A stretch of DNA of 64,000 nt from Methylobacterium sp. PvR107 (GTDB taxonomy: Bacteria; Pseudomonadota; Alphaproteobacteria; Rhizobiales; Beijerinckiaceae): the NCBI RefSeq assembly GCF_017833295.1, contig NZ_JAFIBW010000001.1:496001-560000 (forward strand), read 5' to 3'. Numbering within the stretch: position 1 is the first letter of the stretch; the number at the start of each line of letters is the position of its first letter. A program made the position numbers and the translations under genes. Shown one piece after another: positions 28,054 to 39,699 of this stretch. The notes under the pieces were generated by a model. It saw nothing but the letters and a program-made list of their open reading frames with translations, made no database searches and was not told the origin of the DNA.

Positions 28054-29508
28054 CTATGTGGTCGAGCGCTTCCGCCAATAAACTGCTGCACCATCAACCT
28101 CAAAAATCTCCTCTGTGATATTGTGTTTGTTTCGATAATCCATGACCGCCGCTTTGCAGGGCGGCAAAAGGAAATCATCCACGATGAGCGCCCCTCCCGG
28201 AGACAATTTATGATAAAGTGCGTCTAAAGCTTGGATTGTCGACTCATACATATCTCCGTCGAGCCGGATCAGGGCGAGCCGGTCAATCGGAGCATTGGGC
28301 AAAGTATCCTTGAACCATCCCTTGAGAAACTTTACCGAGTCATCAAGCAGTGAGAATTTACGAAAATTATCCTTGACATCATCCAGCGTGATCGCAAGAT
28401 CCGCCATCGTATGGTGTTCGTCACCCTTATCCAGCGGATAAGTCGTTTCATCGGGTGGGGGCAATCCAGCAAACGAATCCGCCACCCAGACCGTCCGATC
28501 AGCAATGCCGTGGGCCGCCAAGATACCACGCATATAGATACATGCACCGCCGCGCCAAACACCGGTTTCGATGAAATCTCCTGGGATTCCGTCAGTCAAC
28601 ACCGCCTCTGTCAGGAAGCGCAAGTTTTGCATTCGGACCTTGCCGATCATGGTTTGTGCACGAGAGGGCCAATCTCGACCGATCAGTCTGGCATCGTGGT
28701 CGAACTGTCCCTGAGACCATGGGCTAATCGCGGTGTCGTCGAACAGATAGCCTGTGAGAGCATTCTCCAACAGATCGAGATAGAGCACAGCCTGGCCATT
28801 GACCCGAACGGCACTCGATAAAGAGGATCGATCCAAGTTTTTCTTCAAGGCCGCGATGCTATACTCAACTGAAGAGAATTTACCAAGAAGAAGCGATTGC
28901 AGGCGGTCGTTGGTGGACGTTAAGACCTCGCACTTTCCCACCGCACTGTCCCGTTCGCCAACAAGCGTCTGTGTTACGCTGATCGATGCTTGGAATTCCC
29001 GGTCTTTGGCACTCAGCATCTCGTCGAGGCGTTGAGCATGTGCCTCGACTGCTTGGCGTTCGCGATCCTTTTCTTTGATGATATCGTCAAGACGTTGTAT
29101 GTGTGCCTTGATCGCAACGAGCTCGATTGCCTTCACCTCCTGTTCGCGCTCTTTGACACTGAGTGCTTCGCTGAGGTTCTGAGCGTGGGCCGCACTCGCA
29201 TCGCGCTCCGCGGTAAGTGCATCGCGCTCTGCAGCAAGTGCATCACGCTGCTGTTCGAGGACGGAGTTCAGCCTCACAGTCTCCGCATGGTCATGCGTGA
29301 GATCGGCAATCCTTGCCTCCAACAAGTTGACCTTCGCGGCCCAGTCATCGCGCTCCGAAATCCGCGCAGAGAGCTCACCTTCATGATGGGACAATTTGTT
29401 TCGTAACGTGATAAGTTCGGCGCGCGTTCCCCGGCCGAAGGGGACTATCTGCTGAAGAAGAAGTTTGTACGCTTGAGCGCTTCTGGATAACAGTCGATTG
29501 GTTGTCAA
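28054..29508 (-). CDS. Coiled-coil protein with TylF-type O-methyltransferase domain
   Basis: A 484-residue protein. Residues about 30-190 form a long coiled coil rich in E, R, A and L, with repeated runs such as RDALAAERDALTAERDA. From about 230 onward there is a TylF/macrocin-type class-I methyltransferase: FIETGVWRGGACIYMRG (SAM site), VWVADSFAGLPPPD, LIRLDGDMYEST with metal-binding acids, and ALIVDDFLLP. Such enzymes methylate sugar hydroxyls using SAM and Mg. The coiled coil may dimerise it or anchor it to other glycan enzymes. TTG 29508, with AGGGG upstream, is the only good start. It lies 54 bases after the glycosyltransferase stop at 29563, so they are probably co-transcribed. Confidence 0.85.
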   Translation of the reverse strand: MTTNRLLSRSAQAYKLLLQQIVPFGRGTRAELITLRNKLSHHEGELSARISERDDWAAKVNLLEARIADLTHDHAETVRLNSVLEQQRDALAAERDALTAERDASAAHAQNLSEALSVKEREQEVKAIELVAIKAHIQRLDDIIKEKDRERQAVEAHAQRLDEMLSAKDREFQASISVTQTLVGERDSAVGKCEVLTSTNDRLQSLLLGKFSSVEYSIAALKKNLDRSSLSSAVRVNGQAVLYLDLLENALTGYLFDDTAISPWSQGQFDHDARLIGRDWPSRAQTMIGKVRMQNLRFLTEAVLTDGIPGDFIETGVWRGGACIYMRGILAAHGIADRTVWVADSFAGLPPPDETTYPLDKGDEHHTMADLAITLDDVKDNFRKFSLLDDSVKFLKGWFKDTLPNAPIDRLALIRLDGDMYESTIQALDALYHKLSPGGALIVDDFLLPPCKAAVMDYRNKHNITEEIFEVDGAAVYWRKRSTT

Positions 29509-29562
29509 AGTCCAGCCCCTAAATTGTAGAGTGTCTTAGATCACAAAGCAAATATCTGGAAT

Positions 29563-30786
29563 TCAGCCGGAGGACGCCGCGACATTCCTGTACAAACTGC
29601 CGATCCGAGATACATGCTGCTGACGATCATATCGAAGCGTTGCATATTCCCGTCCTAAGTTTCCGCGTTTCTGGCGCTCTTCTGGATGTTCAACAAGGTG
29701 TAGAATCGCTTTCGCGAGCGCATCCGAGTCCCGTATCGGAACCGCGATACCAATGTGCGGAGCGCTTGTCACCTCTGGAAGCGCGGTGCCATCAAAGCAG
29801 ATGACCGGCTTCCCGCAAGCCATTGCCTCCACCGCCATTAGGCCAAATGCCTCCGCGATCGATGGCATGATGAAGACATCAGCTGCAGAGATCGCGTCTC
29901 TCATCAAAATTTGATCGTTGCTCCAGCCCAGCTCGATCACTCTGAACCGATCGGAAAAGTCCGCGAGAGCGCCGGGCAATCCGTCAACTGTTAGCAAGCA
30001 GATCTTATGCCGCCGAGGAAGTTGGCGGAGGGCTGCGAGCAGGTAATCGACGCCCTTATACCCATGCGGCTGGTTGCGGAAAAGAAGAACAACCTCGTCG
30101 ACTGATATTTCAAAACGCGATCGCGCTTGCTTTGCGTGTTCCGGAGAAAAGGTATCTAGATCAACCCCAAACGGTATGTGATGGGACGGGAAGTCTCTCA
30201 GCAGAGGGGATCGCCTAATCATATCGAGCATCCAATTGGACGCCGCGATGACTTGGAGACGCGAGCGTTTGTAGATGTACGATTTAAACCTATGCATCAA
30301 CGCAGTGTGGTCATTGTGCATGTTCAAAGGCTGACGGAGATCGGGACAATGCCCGCACCCGGTCAGCCAACGCGTACAATCACCGGGGTATATGCAATGT
30401 CCCGTAATTGCCCACGGATCGTGAATCGTCCAAACGGTGGGTTTCAGCGCGGATATTTCCGGTAGCTCGTACAAGCTTCCGTATCCGGTATGAATCAGAT
30501 GACAATGCACAACATCGGCTTTGCGGAACGCCGCTGAATTCTGCAGTTCAAGAAAATTTTGAGGCAGGAGCGACTGTATCGAGTGCTTTTCCTCGATGCG
30601 CTGATACATAGCGGTAATTTGGTGCGTGAACGGGCTGTCATAAACGTGGACATTCGGATCGGGCGCGTCTGGCTGCCACACGACATGCGTCGATGTAATT
30701 CCATCTTTCTCCAGCAGAGGCGCGATGTCTAACCCTGTGAACCGGCGCCCGGGCGTTTGATAATGGGTGAGGTGAAGTACATTCAC
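29563..30786 (-). CDS. GT4-family glycosyltransferase
   Basis: A 407-residue GT-B enzyme. The acceptor half includes PTVWTIHDPWAITGHCIYPG with a cysteine cluster (DCTRWLTGCGHCPDLRQP) often seen in this subfamily. The donor half has LLFRNQPHGYKGVDYLLAAL and the E-x7-E signature EAFGLMAVEAMACGKPVI. It starts at GTG 30786 with GGAG nine bases upstream. The product should add a hexose or related sugar to a surface glycan in the cytoplasm. It forms a likely operon with the TylF-type gene behind it. Confidence 0.9.
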   Translation of the reverse strand: MNVLHLTHYQTPGRRFTGLDIAPLLEKDGITSTHVVWQPDAPDPNVHVYDSPFTHQITAMYQRIEEKHSIQSLLPQNFLELQNSAAFRKADVVHCHLIHTGYGSLYELPEISALKPTVWTIHDPWAITGHCIYPGDCTRWLTGCGHCPDLRQPLNMHNDHTALMHRFKSYIYKRSRLQVIAASNWMLDMIRRSPLLRDFPSHHIPFGVDLDTFSPEHAKQARSRFEISVDEVVLLFRNQPHGYKGVDYLLAALRQLPRRHKICLLTVDGLPGALADFSDRFRVIELGWSNDQILMRDAISAADVFIMPSIAEAFGLMAVEAMACGKPVICFDGTALPEVTSAPHIGIAVPIRDSDALAKAILHLVEHPEERQKRGNLGREYATLRYDRQQHVSRIGSLYRNVAASSG

Positions 30787-31063
30787 TTGATATCTCCGTT
30801 CAATCGAAGGGCCGGCGTTTAGCTAAGGCCGAGCTTCAGGTCCGGCTACCCGCAATTGGTAGTTTCAGGCTGTACGTGACATGCGGACGGCATCGGTACA
30901 CCCGGTGCACGGCTGGTGCGGCCTTTGCGGAAGCTGAAGCGTCCGGAATCAGACCGGCTCAGGCAGCGTCCTGTCCCGACTTGATGGCTAGACGCCGCAT
31001 GGTCCGCGCGCTTCCGGCTGACAGCAGCAAGCCTACTCCTCGCGACGGAGAACACTCCGGATT

Positions 31064-33502
31064 TTATGGGATGCTCTGCGTGTCCGCCGCGATTTCCTTG
31101 AAAGCTATGTCGTAGAATTCGCGAACACGCTCCGATAAGACGCGTCTGTCCAGGCGGTCTGCTACGATCCTGCGATTCACGCGGGCGGCTTCATCCACTA
31201 GCTGATCATCGGACAAAGCAATTCGGAAACATTCGCGAATACGATCTGCATCGTCCGGGCTGACCGAAAATCCCGTGCTTCCGTCATTGAACCATTCAGC
31301 CGAACAGGATGTGTTCGTCTGGATCGGAAAGGCGCCCATCGACATGGCTTCGAGAACTGACGTGCTTATGCCGTCGCTAATGCTCACGCCCAGATATATT
31401 CGCGCGCGGCTGAACAAGGACAAGATCTCATCGTGAGTGGCGTAATCAATAACGCGAGTATTGAGAATGCCATCTCTAGATAGCTCCAGTGCCCGAGTTC
31501 TAGGCCGGGAACTGACTGAGAAGAGAACGATTTCGTAGTCCTTCAGTTTGTCGGCGAGCGACTCCAGGACGCCCAGAGAAACCATGGCCCTTCCCGCAAA
31601 ATGATCATAGCCTTTGACCATGATGATCTTGCGTTGAGACGGGAATATTCCACTTCTGAGTGAATTCACGCGCTCAAGATCCAGCCCGCCGGAGTTTGGA
31701 AGAATGGGCAGGATGGTGTTTCTAAAGCCGTATTCTCGGGCAAGGCCGACGTCGCGGCCGCACTCACAAGAATAAAAGTCGGCTTGGCTCAGCAACCGTG
31801 TAATTTGCCGATGATGAGCTTCCTCGCGGCCGAACAGGAAGATGTCACTCCCCCAATTTGTGGCCAGCCATGGCGGGAATTGGCCGCTGAACAACTCCTT
31901 CGCGCGGAGAACCAAGTACCCCGCATGCTGGAATTCCATTGAATGGATCAAGTCGGGCTTGACCCGCTCGATGACAGAGTTCAAGACATGCGGCCCATGT
32001 GTTCGCGATGAGGTCGAATTCGATTCCCCTAGCTTGACGCGTCCTTCTGCGTCGACCTCGTAGCCGTCAATCAGATCCAAATTCGCTGAAAACGTGGCGA
32101 TTGTGAGCGATCGGCTCTCTATAGTGGCGACGTCTGGTCCCTCCGGCCAATGCAGTGTGACGCCCGACAGATTTTCATTCGGTGGGGCGCCATCCAATGG
32201 GAACATGTGGAGGTCCCATCCGAGGTTTTGGAGTGTTGCGATCCAGCGCGCCACATGGATGCTGTGGTGCATGGCCACAAACAGGATTCGAGGCGGGCGG
32301 GTTGTCGCTGACGCATTCGATATTGAGGACAGTGCGTCCCAGAATATGGCGCGTGAACGTTCGGCACGGAAATCGCCGGCGAGCGTGAGGGCGTTTTCTG
32401 TGACCGCTGCGACACGTGGCCGATCGTGGCTTATGCGTTCGAGGGCGAGAGCAAGGGTCACGGGATTTGGATGGTCGACGACGAAGCCGCAATCATGTTT
32501 TCTGAAGAGGTCGACGATGAAGCTGTCTGCAGGCGCGTGCACAAGGATGGGGCGTCCGCTGCTCAGGTATTCGGCGGTCTTGCCTGGAGCCGAACTTCTG
32601 ATGACGTCATCAATGCCGGTATCGAAGCCTAGTGGCAGGAACAGAATGTCAGAACTGCTCTGAATTTGTAGGGCTTCCGCGGGCTCGACGGCGTCGTGCC
32701 GAATCACATTTCGTCCGAGCACGCCTTGTCGGGTGAAGGCCTCCTGCGTCTGGGAGGAGTAGACGTGCAATTCGAATCGTCCTTCCAGCAGATCGAGTGC
32801 CTCAATTAGATTTCGAAAGGCATCCCCCTGCGCGTGATATACTGATCCCGTGTAGACGATCTTCTTTGGCCATGTTTGGGCACTGGACTGGGCGCCTTGA
32901 GAAATCCTGAACGCGTCCTCGTGGGCTGGATTTCGCACGACCAGCGTCGGTGTTTTGGGCTGACGCTTCTGGAAATCGTCACGAAGCATTTCATTTGGTA
33001 AGAAGGCGAGCTTGGCTCGCGGAGCCCAGAATTTCTCGAGCAATTGTGCTATCCGCCGCAACGGCCCCGCGGGCCACTGAAAAACAGGATCATCGAACAG
33101 GTATAGAGCGAACGGCACTTTGAGCCGCTGAGCAGCAAGCATCGTTGCGCCGATATCGTACGGATCGCCGCTGCAGGCGATCAAGACCTCCGGCCGGTCC
33201 GCTTTCAGATTCTCGCTGATCTCGCGAGCGCGTTTCAGGATGATGGCGAAGGGACTGATATACTGATTGAGTGTCTTCGTCGAAGATAAGAGGCGGCTGA
33301 GAGCGGCGGGCGGGACGGGCGGTTGAAGCTGAATGTGGCGCCACGTCGGCTCTGCGCCGGCTGTGCTGTTCTGAAGCGAGGGTTGAACGGACAGAAAGGC
33401 GTATGCTTGTGGGGGTACGGTTGCCAGTAATCGTCCGATAACTAAAGCTTGGCCAGATTGCGCCGGGGGGACCGAGGTTGAAACGATCGCTATTCTGATC
33501 AA
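31064..33502 (-). CDS. Tandem two-domain GT-B glycosyltransferase
   Basis: An 812-residue protein with two GT4-like modules. Module 1 (about residues 1-395) opens IAIVSTSVPPAQSGQALV and ends with SSAPGKTAEYLSSGRPILVH. Module 2 (about 405-812) opens PRILFVAMHHSIHVARWIAT and carries LATNWGSDIFLF and DGISTSVLEAMSMGAFPIQT. Both carry donor-site regions, so one protein may add two sugars in sequence. The start is TTG 33502 with AAAGAG upstream. It ends about 280 bases from the next minus-strand gene; that gap has no visible gene. It is the last moderate-GC gene before the GC-rich half. Confidence 0.85.
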   Translation of the reverse strand: MIRIAIVSTSVPPAQSGQALVIGRLLATVPPQAYAFLSVQPSLQNSTAGAEPTWRHIQLQPPVPPAALSRLLSSTKTLNQYISPFAIILKRAREISENLKADRPEVLIACSGDPYDIGATMLAAQRLKVPFALYLFDDPVFQWPAGPLRRIAQLLEKFWAPRAKLAFLPNEMLRDDFQKRQPKTPTLVVRNPAHEDAFRISQGAQSSAQTWPKKIVYTGSVYHAQGDAFRNLIEALDLLEGRFELHVYSSQTQEAFTRQGVLGRNVIRHDAVEPAEALQIQSSSDILFLPLGFDTGIDDVIRSSAPGKTAEYLSSGRPILVHAPADSFIVDLFRKHDCGFVVDHPNPVTLALALERISHDRPRVAAVTENALTLAGDFRAERSRAIFWDALSSISNASATTRPPRILFVAMHHSIHVARWIATLQNLGWDLHMFPLDGAPPNENLSGVTLHWPEGPDVATIESRSLTIATFSANLDLIDGYEVDAEGRVKLGESNSTSSRTHGPHVLNSVIERVKPDLIHSMEFQHAGYLVLRAKELFSGQFPPWLATNWGSDIFLFGREEAHHRQITRLLSQADFYSCECGRDVGLAREYGFRNTILPILPNSGGLDLERVNSLRSGIFPSQRKIIMVKGYDHFAGRAMVSLGVLESLADKLKDYEIVLFSVSSRPRTRALELSRDGILNTRVIDYATHDEILSLFSRARIYLGVSISDGISTSVLEAMSMGAFPIQTNTSCSAEWFNDGSTGFSVSPDDADRIRECFRIALSDDQLVDEAARVNRRIVADRLDRRVLSERVREFYDIAFKEIAADTQSIP

Positions 33503-33610
33503 GACAATGGCTCTTTCTTTGTTTTAAACGATACCGAACCGTCCAACGCTTTATCGCCATAAGGCCCGGCGTCGGGTGTGGGAATTTCGTAGACTGGGTT
33601 CAGTCGTTCG

Positions 33611-35437
<1,827 letters not shown>

Positions 35438-35774
35438 GGATGTGTCTCTCGCTCTCGCGCCCGGAGCGCCGCAAACCCGCCGCATGCGGGCCGCACCCGG
35501 CCCCCACACGGGCCCGGCCCGCCCCGCTCCGCGCAGGCTCACGCGAGGCTTCTACCGGATCCGCGCCGAAAAGGGCCAGCCCCGGACCGTGCCGGACGCG
35601 CCCGGGCCCGTCGCCCGCGATCCGACCTTGTCGGTTCTCCTGAGGCCGGCGGCTTTTGAGACACTGCCGGAGCGCCCTGGCGATCAGGGATCGGAATCGA
35701 TCGTGGACGGGATCTCACGGAACGCGGCCGCCCCGGTCCCGTTATCGCGGGAACACTTCATCCGCGAGGCCGCC
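35438..35774. other. Intergenic region upstream of glmS
   Basis: About 340 very GC-rich bases between the divergent glmS and a small plus-strand gene. I looked for a glmS-ribozyme-like leader and saw none. Promoters for both sides should lie here but are not identifiable by eye. Confidence 0.4.
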
Positions 35775-35888
35775 ATGAATGCCGACCTGATCGAGACCCG
35801 TCAGCAAGCGCTCGACCTGCTCGACGCCGAGATGATCACCTTCGGGATGTACGTCGCCCTGTGCCGCTTCAAGGGCTGGCAGACCTGA
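35775..35888 (+). CDS. Small hypothetical protein, 37 residues
   Basis: ATG 35775 follows GAGGC and gives MNADLIETRQQALDLLDAEM, ending in RFKGWQT. The sequence looks like two short helices and has balanced composition, unlike the surrounding non-coding frames. It is convergent with the GT61 gene. I do not recognise a family, and the call rests on start site and composition only. Confidence 0.4.
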   Translation: MNADLIETRQQALDLLDAEMITFGMYVALCRFKGWQT

Positions 35889-35993
35889 CGTTCGGTTCCG
35901 CTTTGTCGTGACCCGAATGACGCCGCCTGCGGGCGAGGCCCCGCGCGGCGACACGAGACCCGGCCGATCGGAGCGCGCCGCGGCGGCGGCCCG

Positions 35994-37769
35994 TCACGGT
36001 GCGCTGCGCTGGAGGGTTTCCAGGCCACGGAGAACCAGCGCCGGCGCCACATTGTAGTTGGCGTGGAACGCGTGAACCGCCTCGCCTGCAACGGTCTTGC
36101 CGCGAATGAACAGCAGCCGCGCGCCGCTCGACTCGATCATGCTGGTATAGCCGCGGAAGTTGAAAGAGCGCTCCTCATGGATCATCGCGATGATCCGGGC
36201 GTGCGGGTTGCAGAAAATGCAGTTGGTGAGCGCCGAACTGGCTGATCCGACGATCACGTCGGCGGCGTGGTAGATCGCGACCTGCTCCGGGAAGGTGAGC
36301 TTCTCGGGATAGACGACCTCGAAGCCGTGCGGGGCCAGCGCGGCGATGATCTCGGCCTCGTTGACGAGCTGGCGCTGCGCGAAGCCGCGCCGGGAGAGGA
36401 TGATCCGCCGGCCGGTGCGCCGCAGATCGGTGCCCTGTTCGGAAAGCCGCTCCAGAACCTTCCGGCGCATGGCCGCCAGCACGTCCTCCGGCCAGACCGC
36501 GTCGTAGACCGGCACGCCCGGCCGCGAGTCGAACGGGAAGAACGTCGGCACGGGCGCGACGCCCAGCTCCCGGAAGCGCGCGGCCCTGGCCGGCAGCGGC
36601 AGGATCTGTCGTCCACGCTCATCGAGCAACTCGACGATCTGCCGATGGCTGTCCGGCATGTGATCGTCGATGCAGATCGGGAAGTCCGAGGGACAGGCGC
36701 GGTCGTTGAACCACAGCATCCGGGGCACGAATTCCAGGAGCCAGTGGCCGTAGTTCTTGCTCTGCAGGCCGAACAGCATCAGCCCGGCATCCAGGCTCTG
36801 GGTTTCGGCGGGCTCTTCGACGAGGGCGCGCCCGGCGCCGTAGACGGCCGTCATGACCTGGTCGGGGTTCACCCCGTCCTTGATGTCGGCGATGCCGCTG
36901 AGCGGGTGGGCGGCCAGATCGTAGATCAGGCGGTTCCCCTGCAGCACGATGTTGCTGCGCGGGAAGGTCAGGCAGTCCTTGAACCGCGCGACGTATTGCG
37001 GCGGCGCGTCGAGGGATCCGCACGTCGAGGTCAGCGCGACCGGGCCTTCGAGGAAGGCGATCGCCGGCTCGGCGATCCGGCGGGGGCCGAGCAACTCGTG
37101 GTATTCGCCCTCCCCCGTCGCGGCGGCTTCGCGCGCGGAGACGATGTCGTAGATCCGCAGCGGCCCGAGACCCAGGACGTGCCGCGTCCGCTCGTGGAGC
37201 GCCTGCGCCTCCGCGTGCCGGCCGTCCTCGGCCAGGGCGTTCATCTGCAGGATGCGCAGGTTCCGGATCTTGCGCTCGAGCGTGTCGCCGTCGATCGTGA
37301 GCGCCCGACCGCCCAGCAGGTCCCGGGCGAGCCGCGCGAGCAGGTAGCTGCGCACCGCCCCCTCGGCGTCGCCGGCGAGCTCGTAATCCCAGGCGATATG
37401 GACCAGCGACGGGTCGTCCTGTCCGCGGTCGCCGGCGGCCGCCTTGGCCTCCCGCAAGTCCTGCAGCAGCCCCTCCACCGGGTCGAACGCGCCGCGTCGG
37501 CAGCAATCGAGAATGCGCGTCCGGATGGCGGCGAGACGATACGGTGCCGCCTGGGCGGGTGTCACCCGGGCGGCCAGGTCATAGGCGCGCGCGGCGAGGT
37601 CGAGCCTGTTCTCGCCCTGGAGCCGGAAGGCCAGCGTGGCGAGGTGCTGCGCGGCGACCTGCGGCCGGCCGTTCACCAACGCGGGAAGGTCATCCTCGAT
37701 CGCGTCGAGCGCGGCGGCGCCGTTCGACCGGTTGGCCTGCGTCAGGATCCGCCGGAAATCGCCCTGCAT
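35994..37769 (-). CDS. GT61-type (DUF563) glycosyltransferase with N-terminal helical domain
   Basis: About 591 residues. The start is ATG 37769 (MQGDFRRILTQANRSN), since the longer frame to 37955 runs into the next gene. Residues 1 to about 240 are TPR-like helices (LATLAFRLQGENRLDLAARA). Then comes a GT61-like catalytic part: FGLQSKNYGHWLLEFVPRML, ICIDDHMPDSHRQIVELLDE, RIILSRRGFAQRQLVNEAEI, LTFPEQVAIYHAADVIVGS and SSALTNCIFCNPHARII. The family transfers pentoses or GlcNAc in known members; the substrate here is unknown. It is the last gene of a minus-strand operon (NeuD, DegT, GT61), and a close paralog is encoded divergently at 39972. Confidence 0.82.
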   Translation of the reverse strand: MQGDFRRILTQANRSNGAAALDAIEDDLPALVNGRPQVAAQHLATLAFRLQGENRLDLAARAYDLAARVTPAQAAPYRLAAIRTRILDCCRRGAFDPVEGLLQDLREAKAAAGDRGQDDPSLVHIAWDYELAGDAEGAVRSYLLARLARDLLGGRALTIDGDTLERKIRNLRILQMNALAEDGRHAEAQALHERTRHVLGLGPLRIYDIVSAREAAATGEGEYHELLGPRRIAEPAIAFLEGPVALTSTCGSLDAPPQYVARFKDCLTFPRSNIVLQGNRLIYDLAAHPLSGIADIKDGVNPDQVMTAVYGAGRALVEEPAETQSLDAGLMLFGLQSKNYGHWLLEFVPRMLWFNDRACPSDFPICIDDHMPDSHRQIVELLDERGRQILPLPARAARFRELGVAPVPTFFPFDSRPGVPVYDAVWPEDVLAAMRRKVLERLSEQGTDLRRTGRRIILSRRGFAQRQLVNEAEIIAALAPHGFEVVYPEKLTFPEQVAIYHAADVIVGSASSALTNCIFCNPHARIIAMIHEERSFNFRGYTSMIESSGARLLFIRGKTVAGEAVHAFHANYNVAPALVLRGLETLQRSAP

Positions 37770-37812
37770 CGTCCTCGACCGTTCCTCTCGGCAACCCGCT
37801 CCGCGCGCCGCC

Positions 37813-38922
37813 TCAGCGGGCCGCCAGGGACCGTGCCACGCTGGCGCACACCGCGCCGATCTGCTCCGGCGTGATCGCCGGGAAGAACGGCACGCCGATC
37901 GCGCCGGCGGATACGGCCGGTGTCTGCGCGAGACCGTCATGGCGGCAGGTCGCAAAAGCGGGATGTGCCTGGCAGCCAGTGCCGTACCAGCGCCGCCACT
38001 GGATCCCGTCCGCGTCGAAGCCCGCCGTGACCGCGTCGACGTCGGCGGGCTCGAACAGCGCGCTGATTGTCATGGTCAGCCACTCTCGGCCGAAGCCCGG
38101 CTGCATGCGCACGCCGATCCGGTCGAAGCCCGCGACATAGGCGAGTGAGGCCGCCCGCAGCTGCTGGATGCGTGCCTCGAGCCCGTCGAACACCGCCAGA
38201 CCGACCGCGGCGGCGTATTCCGAAATCCGGTAATTGCCGCCCCGCACCTCGGAGACGCGGCTGCCTGCCGCGAAGCCGAAGCCCGTCATGGCGGTGGTCT
38301 GGGCCACCAGGTCGGTGTCGGTGGTGAGGATCGCGCCGCCCTCCCCGATTCCGAGCGCCTTCGTGGCGTGCAGGCTGACACAGATCGGCTGCGTGCCCAC
38401 GCGGCGCAGGTTGAGCGTGGCGGCGGCGGCGTCGAACACCACGGGGATCTGGTGCGCTGCCTCGAACGCCTCCCAGGCCTCCACGTCGATCGGCGCGCCG
38501 TAGGGACTCACCACCACGATGGCGGCGACCTCGCCGGCGGCCGAGGCCAGGGCCCGCGCGGCGATCGCGGGCGTGAGCGCCAGCGTCTCGGGATCGACAT
38601 CCGCGAAGAACGGCTCCAGGCCGACATTGACCGCCGCATGCGCGGTGGCCACGAAGGTGTAGGCGGGCATCAGGCAGAACCGGCCCGTCCGGCCGGCGAT
38701 CCGGCAGCGCAGGGCGAGCTCGATGGCCGTGGTGCCGCTGCCGGTGATCGTCGCCGCCACCGGTGCGCCGCCGGCGCGCTCCGACACGAAGCGGCAGAGC
38801 TTCTCGGTGAATGCGCGGGAGAGCGGCCCGTAATTGCTGTAGATGTGCGACTGATCGATCCGGCGCAGATACGGGACGATCGCATCCGTCTCCGGCAGGC
38901 TTGGAATGAGCACGGGGATCAT
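37813..38922 (-). CDS. DegT/DnrJ/EryC1/StrS-family sugar aminotransferase
   Basis: A 369-residue PLP enzyme that aminates a keto-sugar nucleotide. The fold-I landmarks are ATITGSGTTAIELALRC, PAYTFVATAHAAVNVG, VVFDAAAATLN and the cofactor lysine in SLHATKALGIGEGGAI. The C-terminal part includes RISEYAAAVGLA and WRRWYGTGCQAHP. It lies 43 bases from the GT61 gene and is transcribed with the NeuD-type acetyltransferase upstream. Aminotransfer followed by N-acetylation is the common logic for diacetamido sugars, so the pair probably makes an N-acylated amino sugar for the GT61 enzymes. This is an inference. Confidence 0.9.
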   Translation of the reverse strand: MIPVLIPSLPETDAIVPYLRRIDQSHIYSNYGPLSRAFTEKLCRFVSERAGGAPVAATITGSGTTAIELALRCRIAGRTGRFCLMPAYTFVATAHAAVNVGLEPFFADVDPETLALTPAIAARALASAAGEVAAIVVVSPYGAPIDVEAWEAFEAAHQIPVVFDAAAATLNLRRVGTQPICVSLHATKALGIGEGGAILTTDTDLVAQTTAMTGFGFAAGSRVSEVRGGNYRISEYAAAVGLAVFDGLEARIQQLRAASLAYVAGFDRIGVRMQPGFGREWLTMTISALFEPADVDAVTAGFDADGIQWRRWYGTGCQAHPAFATCRHDGLAQTPAVSAGAIGVPFFPAITPEQIGAVCASVARSLAAR

Positions 38923-39054
38923 CGTCGAGACACGTCCTGATTGTCGACCGCCACCATCCTCATGTGCATGCCCGGTGACGGCGTCCGCTATACATGGCCC
39001 GGCAGGCGCGCAAAAGGCGCCGCTCCGAGGGCGCGCCGTCGGCGCCCGTCCCCG

Positions 39055-39699
39055 CTAGCCGCGCCGCAGGGGTCGCGCCGGATTGCCGAACACCGTCTGG
39101 CCCGGCGCCACGTTCCGGATCACGACGGCGCCCGCGCCGACCACGGCATGCGCGCCGATCCGGATCCGCGGGATGACGCAGGCCCCGGTGCCCAGGAACG
39201 CCCCCTCCTCCACGCGGACATGCCCGGCCAAGTGAACCCCGGGGCTCAGCGTCGCGAAGTCGTCGAGGACGTCGTCGTGGGCGACGGTGCAGCCCGGATT
39301 GATGAGGACGTGCTCCCCGAGCCGCGCATCCGCCGTGATGGACGAATGGCCGAGGATCACCGCGCCCGCGCCGATCCGGCTGCTGGCCCCGACCAGCACG
39401 CCGGGATCGATGATCGCGGTGAACTGCGCGTCGATCTCGGCCCGCAGATGGGCGACCGCCCGGGCCCGGGCCGCGGGCTCGCCCAGGGCGACGACGAAGC
39501 GCAAGCCCGGATCGCCCGCGAAGGCGTGGACATCCCGCACCACCGGCCGCCCCCGGAACGTCTCCGGCGCGTCGATCCCCGGATCGACGATGCTCGCCTG
39601 AAGCTCGATCGCGGCGCCCTGCGCGTTGAGGCGTTCAAGGGCATCGACGATCTCGCGCGCGAGTGCACCCGCGCCGTACAGGACGAGGCGGGTCGTCAT
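39055..39699 (-). CDS. NeuD/PglD-family sugar acetyltransferase
   Basis: A 214-residue enzyme. The N-terminal Rossmann-like part (TTRLVLYGAGALAREIVDAL) binds the sugar nucleotide. From about residue 95 a left-handed beta-helix of hexapeptides binds acetyl-CoA (SSRIGAGAVILGHSSITAD; LINPGCTVAHDDVLDDF). The histidine in AHDDV is at the place used for catalysis in PglD. It ends with TVFGNPARPL, the family's C-terminal turn. It starts at ATG 39699 and is the first gene of the minus-strand operon. The 270 bases upstream are shared with the divergent GT61 paralog and probably hold both promoters. Confidence 0.9.
   Translation of the reverse strand: MTTRLVLYGAGALAREIVDALERLNAQGAAIELQASIVDPGIDAPETFRGRPVVRDVHAFAGDPGLRFVVALGEPAARARAVAHLRAEIDAQFTAIIDPGVLVGASSRIGAGAVILGHSSITADARLGEHVLINPGCTVAHDDVLDDFATLSPGVHLAGHVRVEEGAFLGTGACVIPRIRIGAHAVVGAGAVVIRNVAPGQTVFGNPARPLRRG

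Noticed and set aside
35438..35774. Possible glmS ribozyme or riboswitch upstream of glmS
   Set aside because: No recognisable ribozyme core, and that class is mainly in Gram-positive bacteria.
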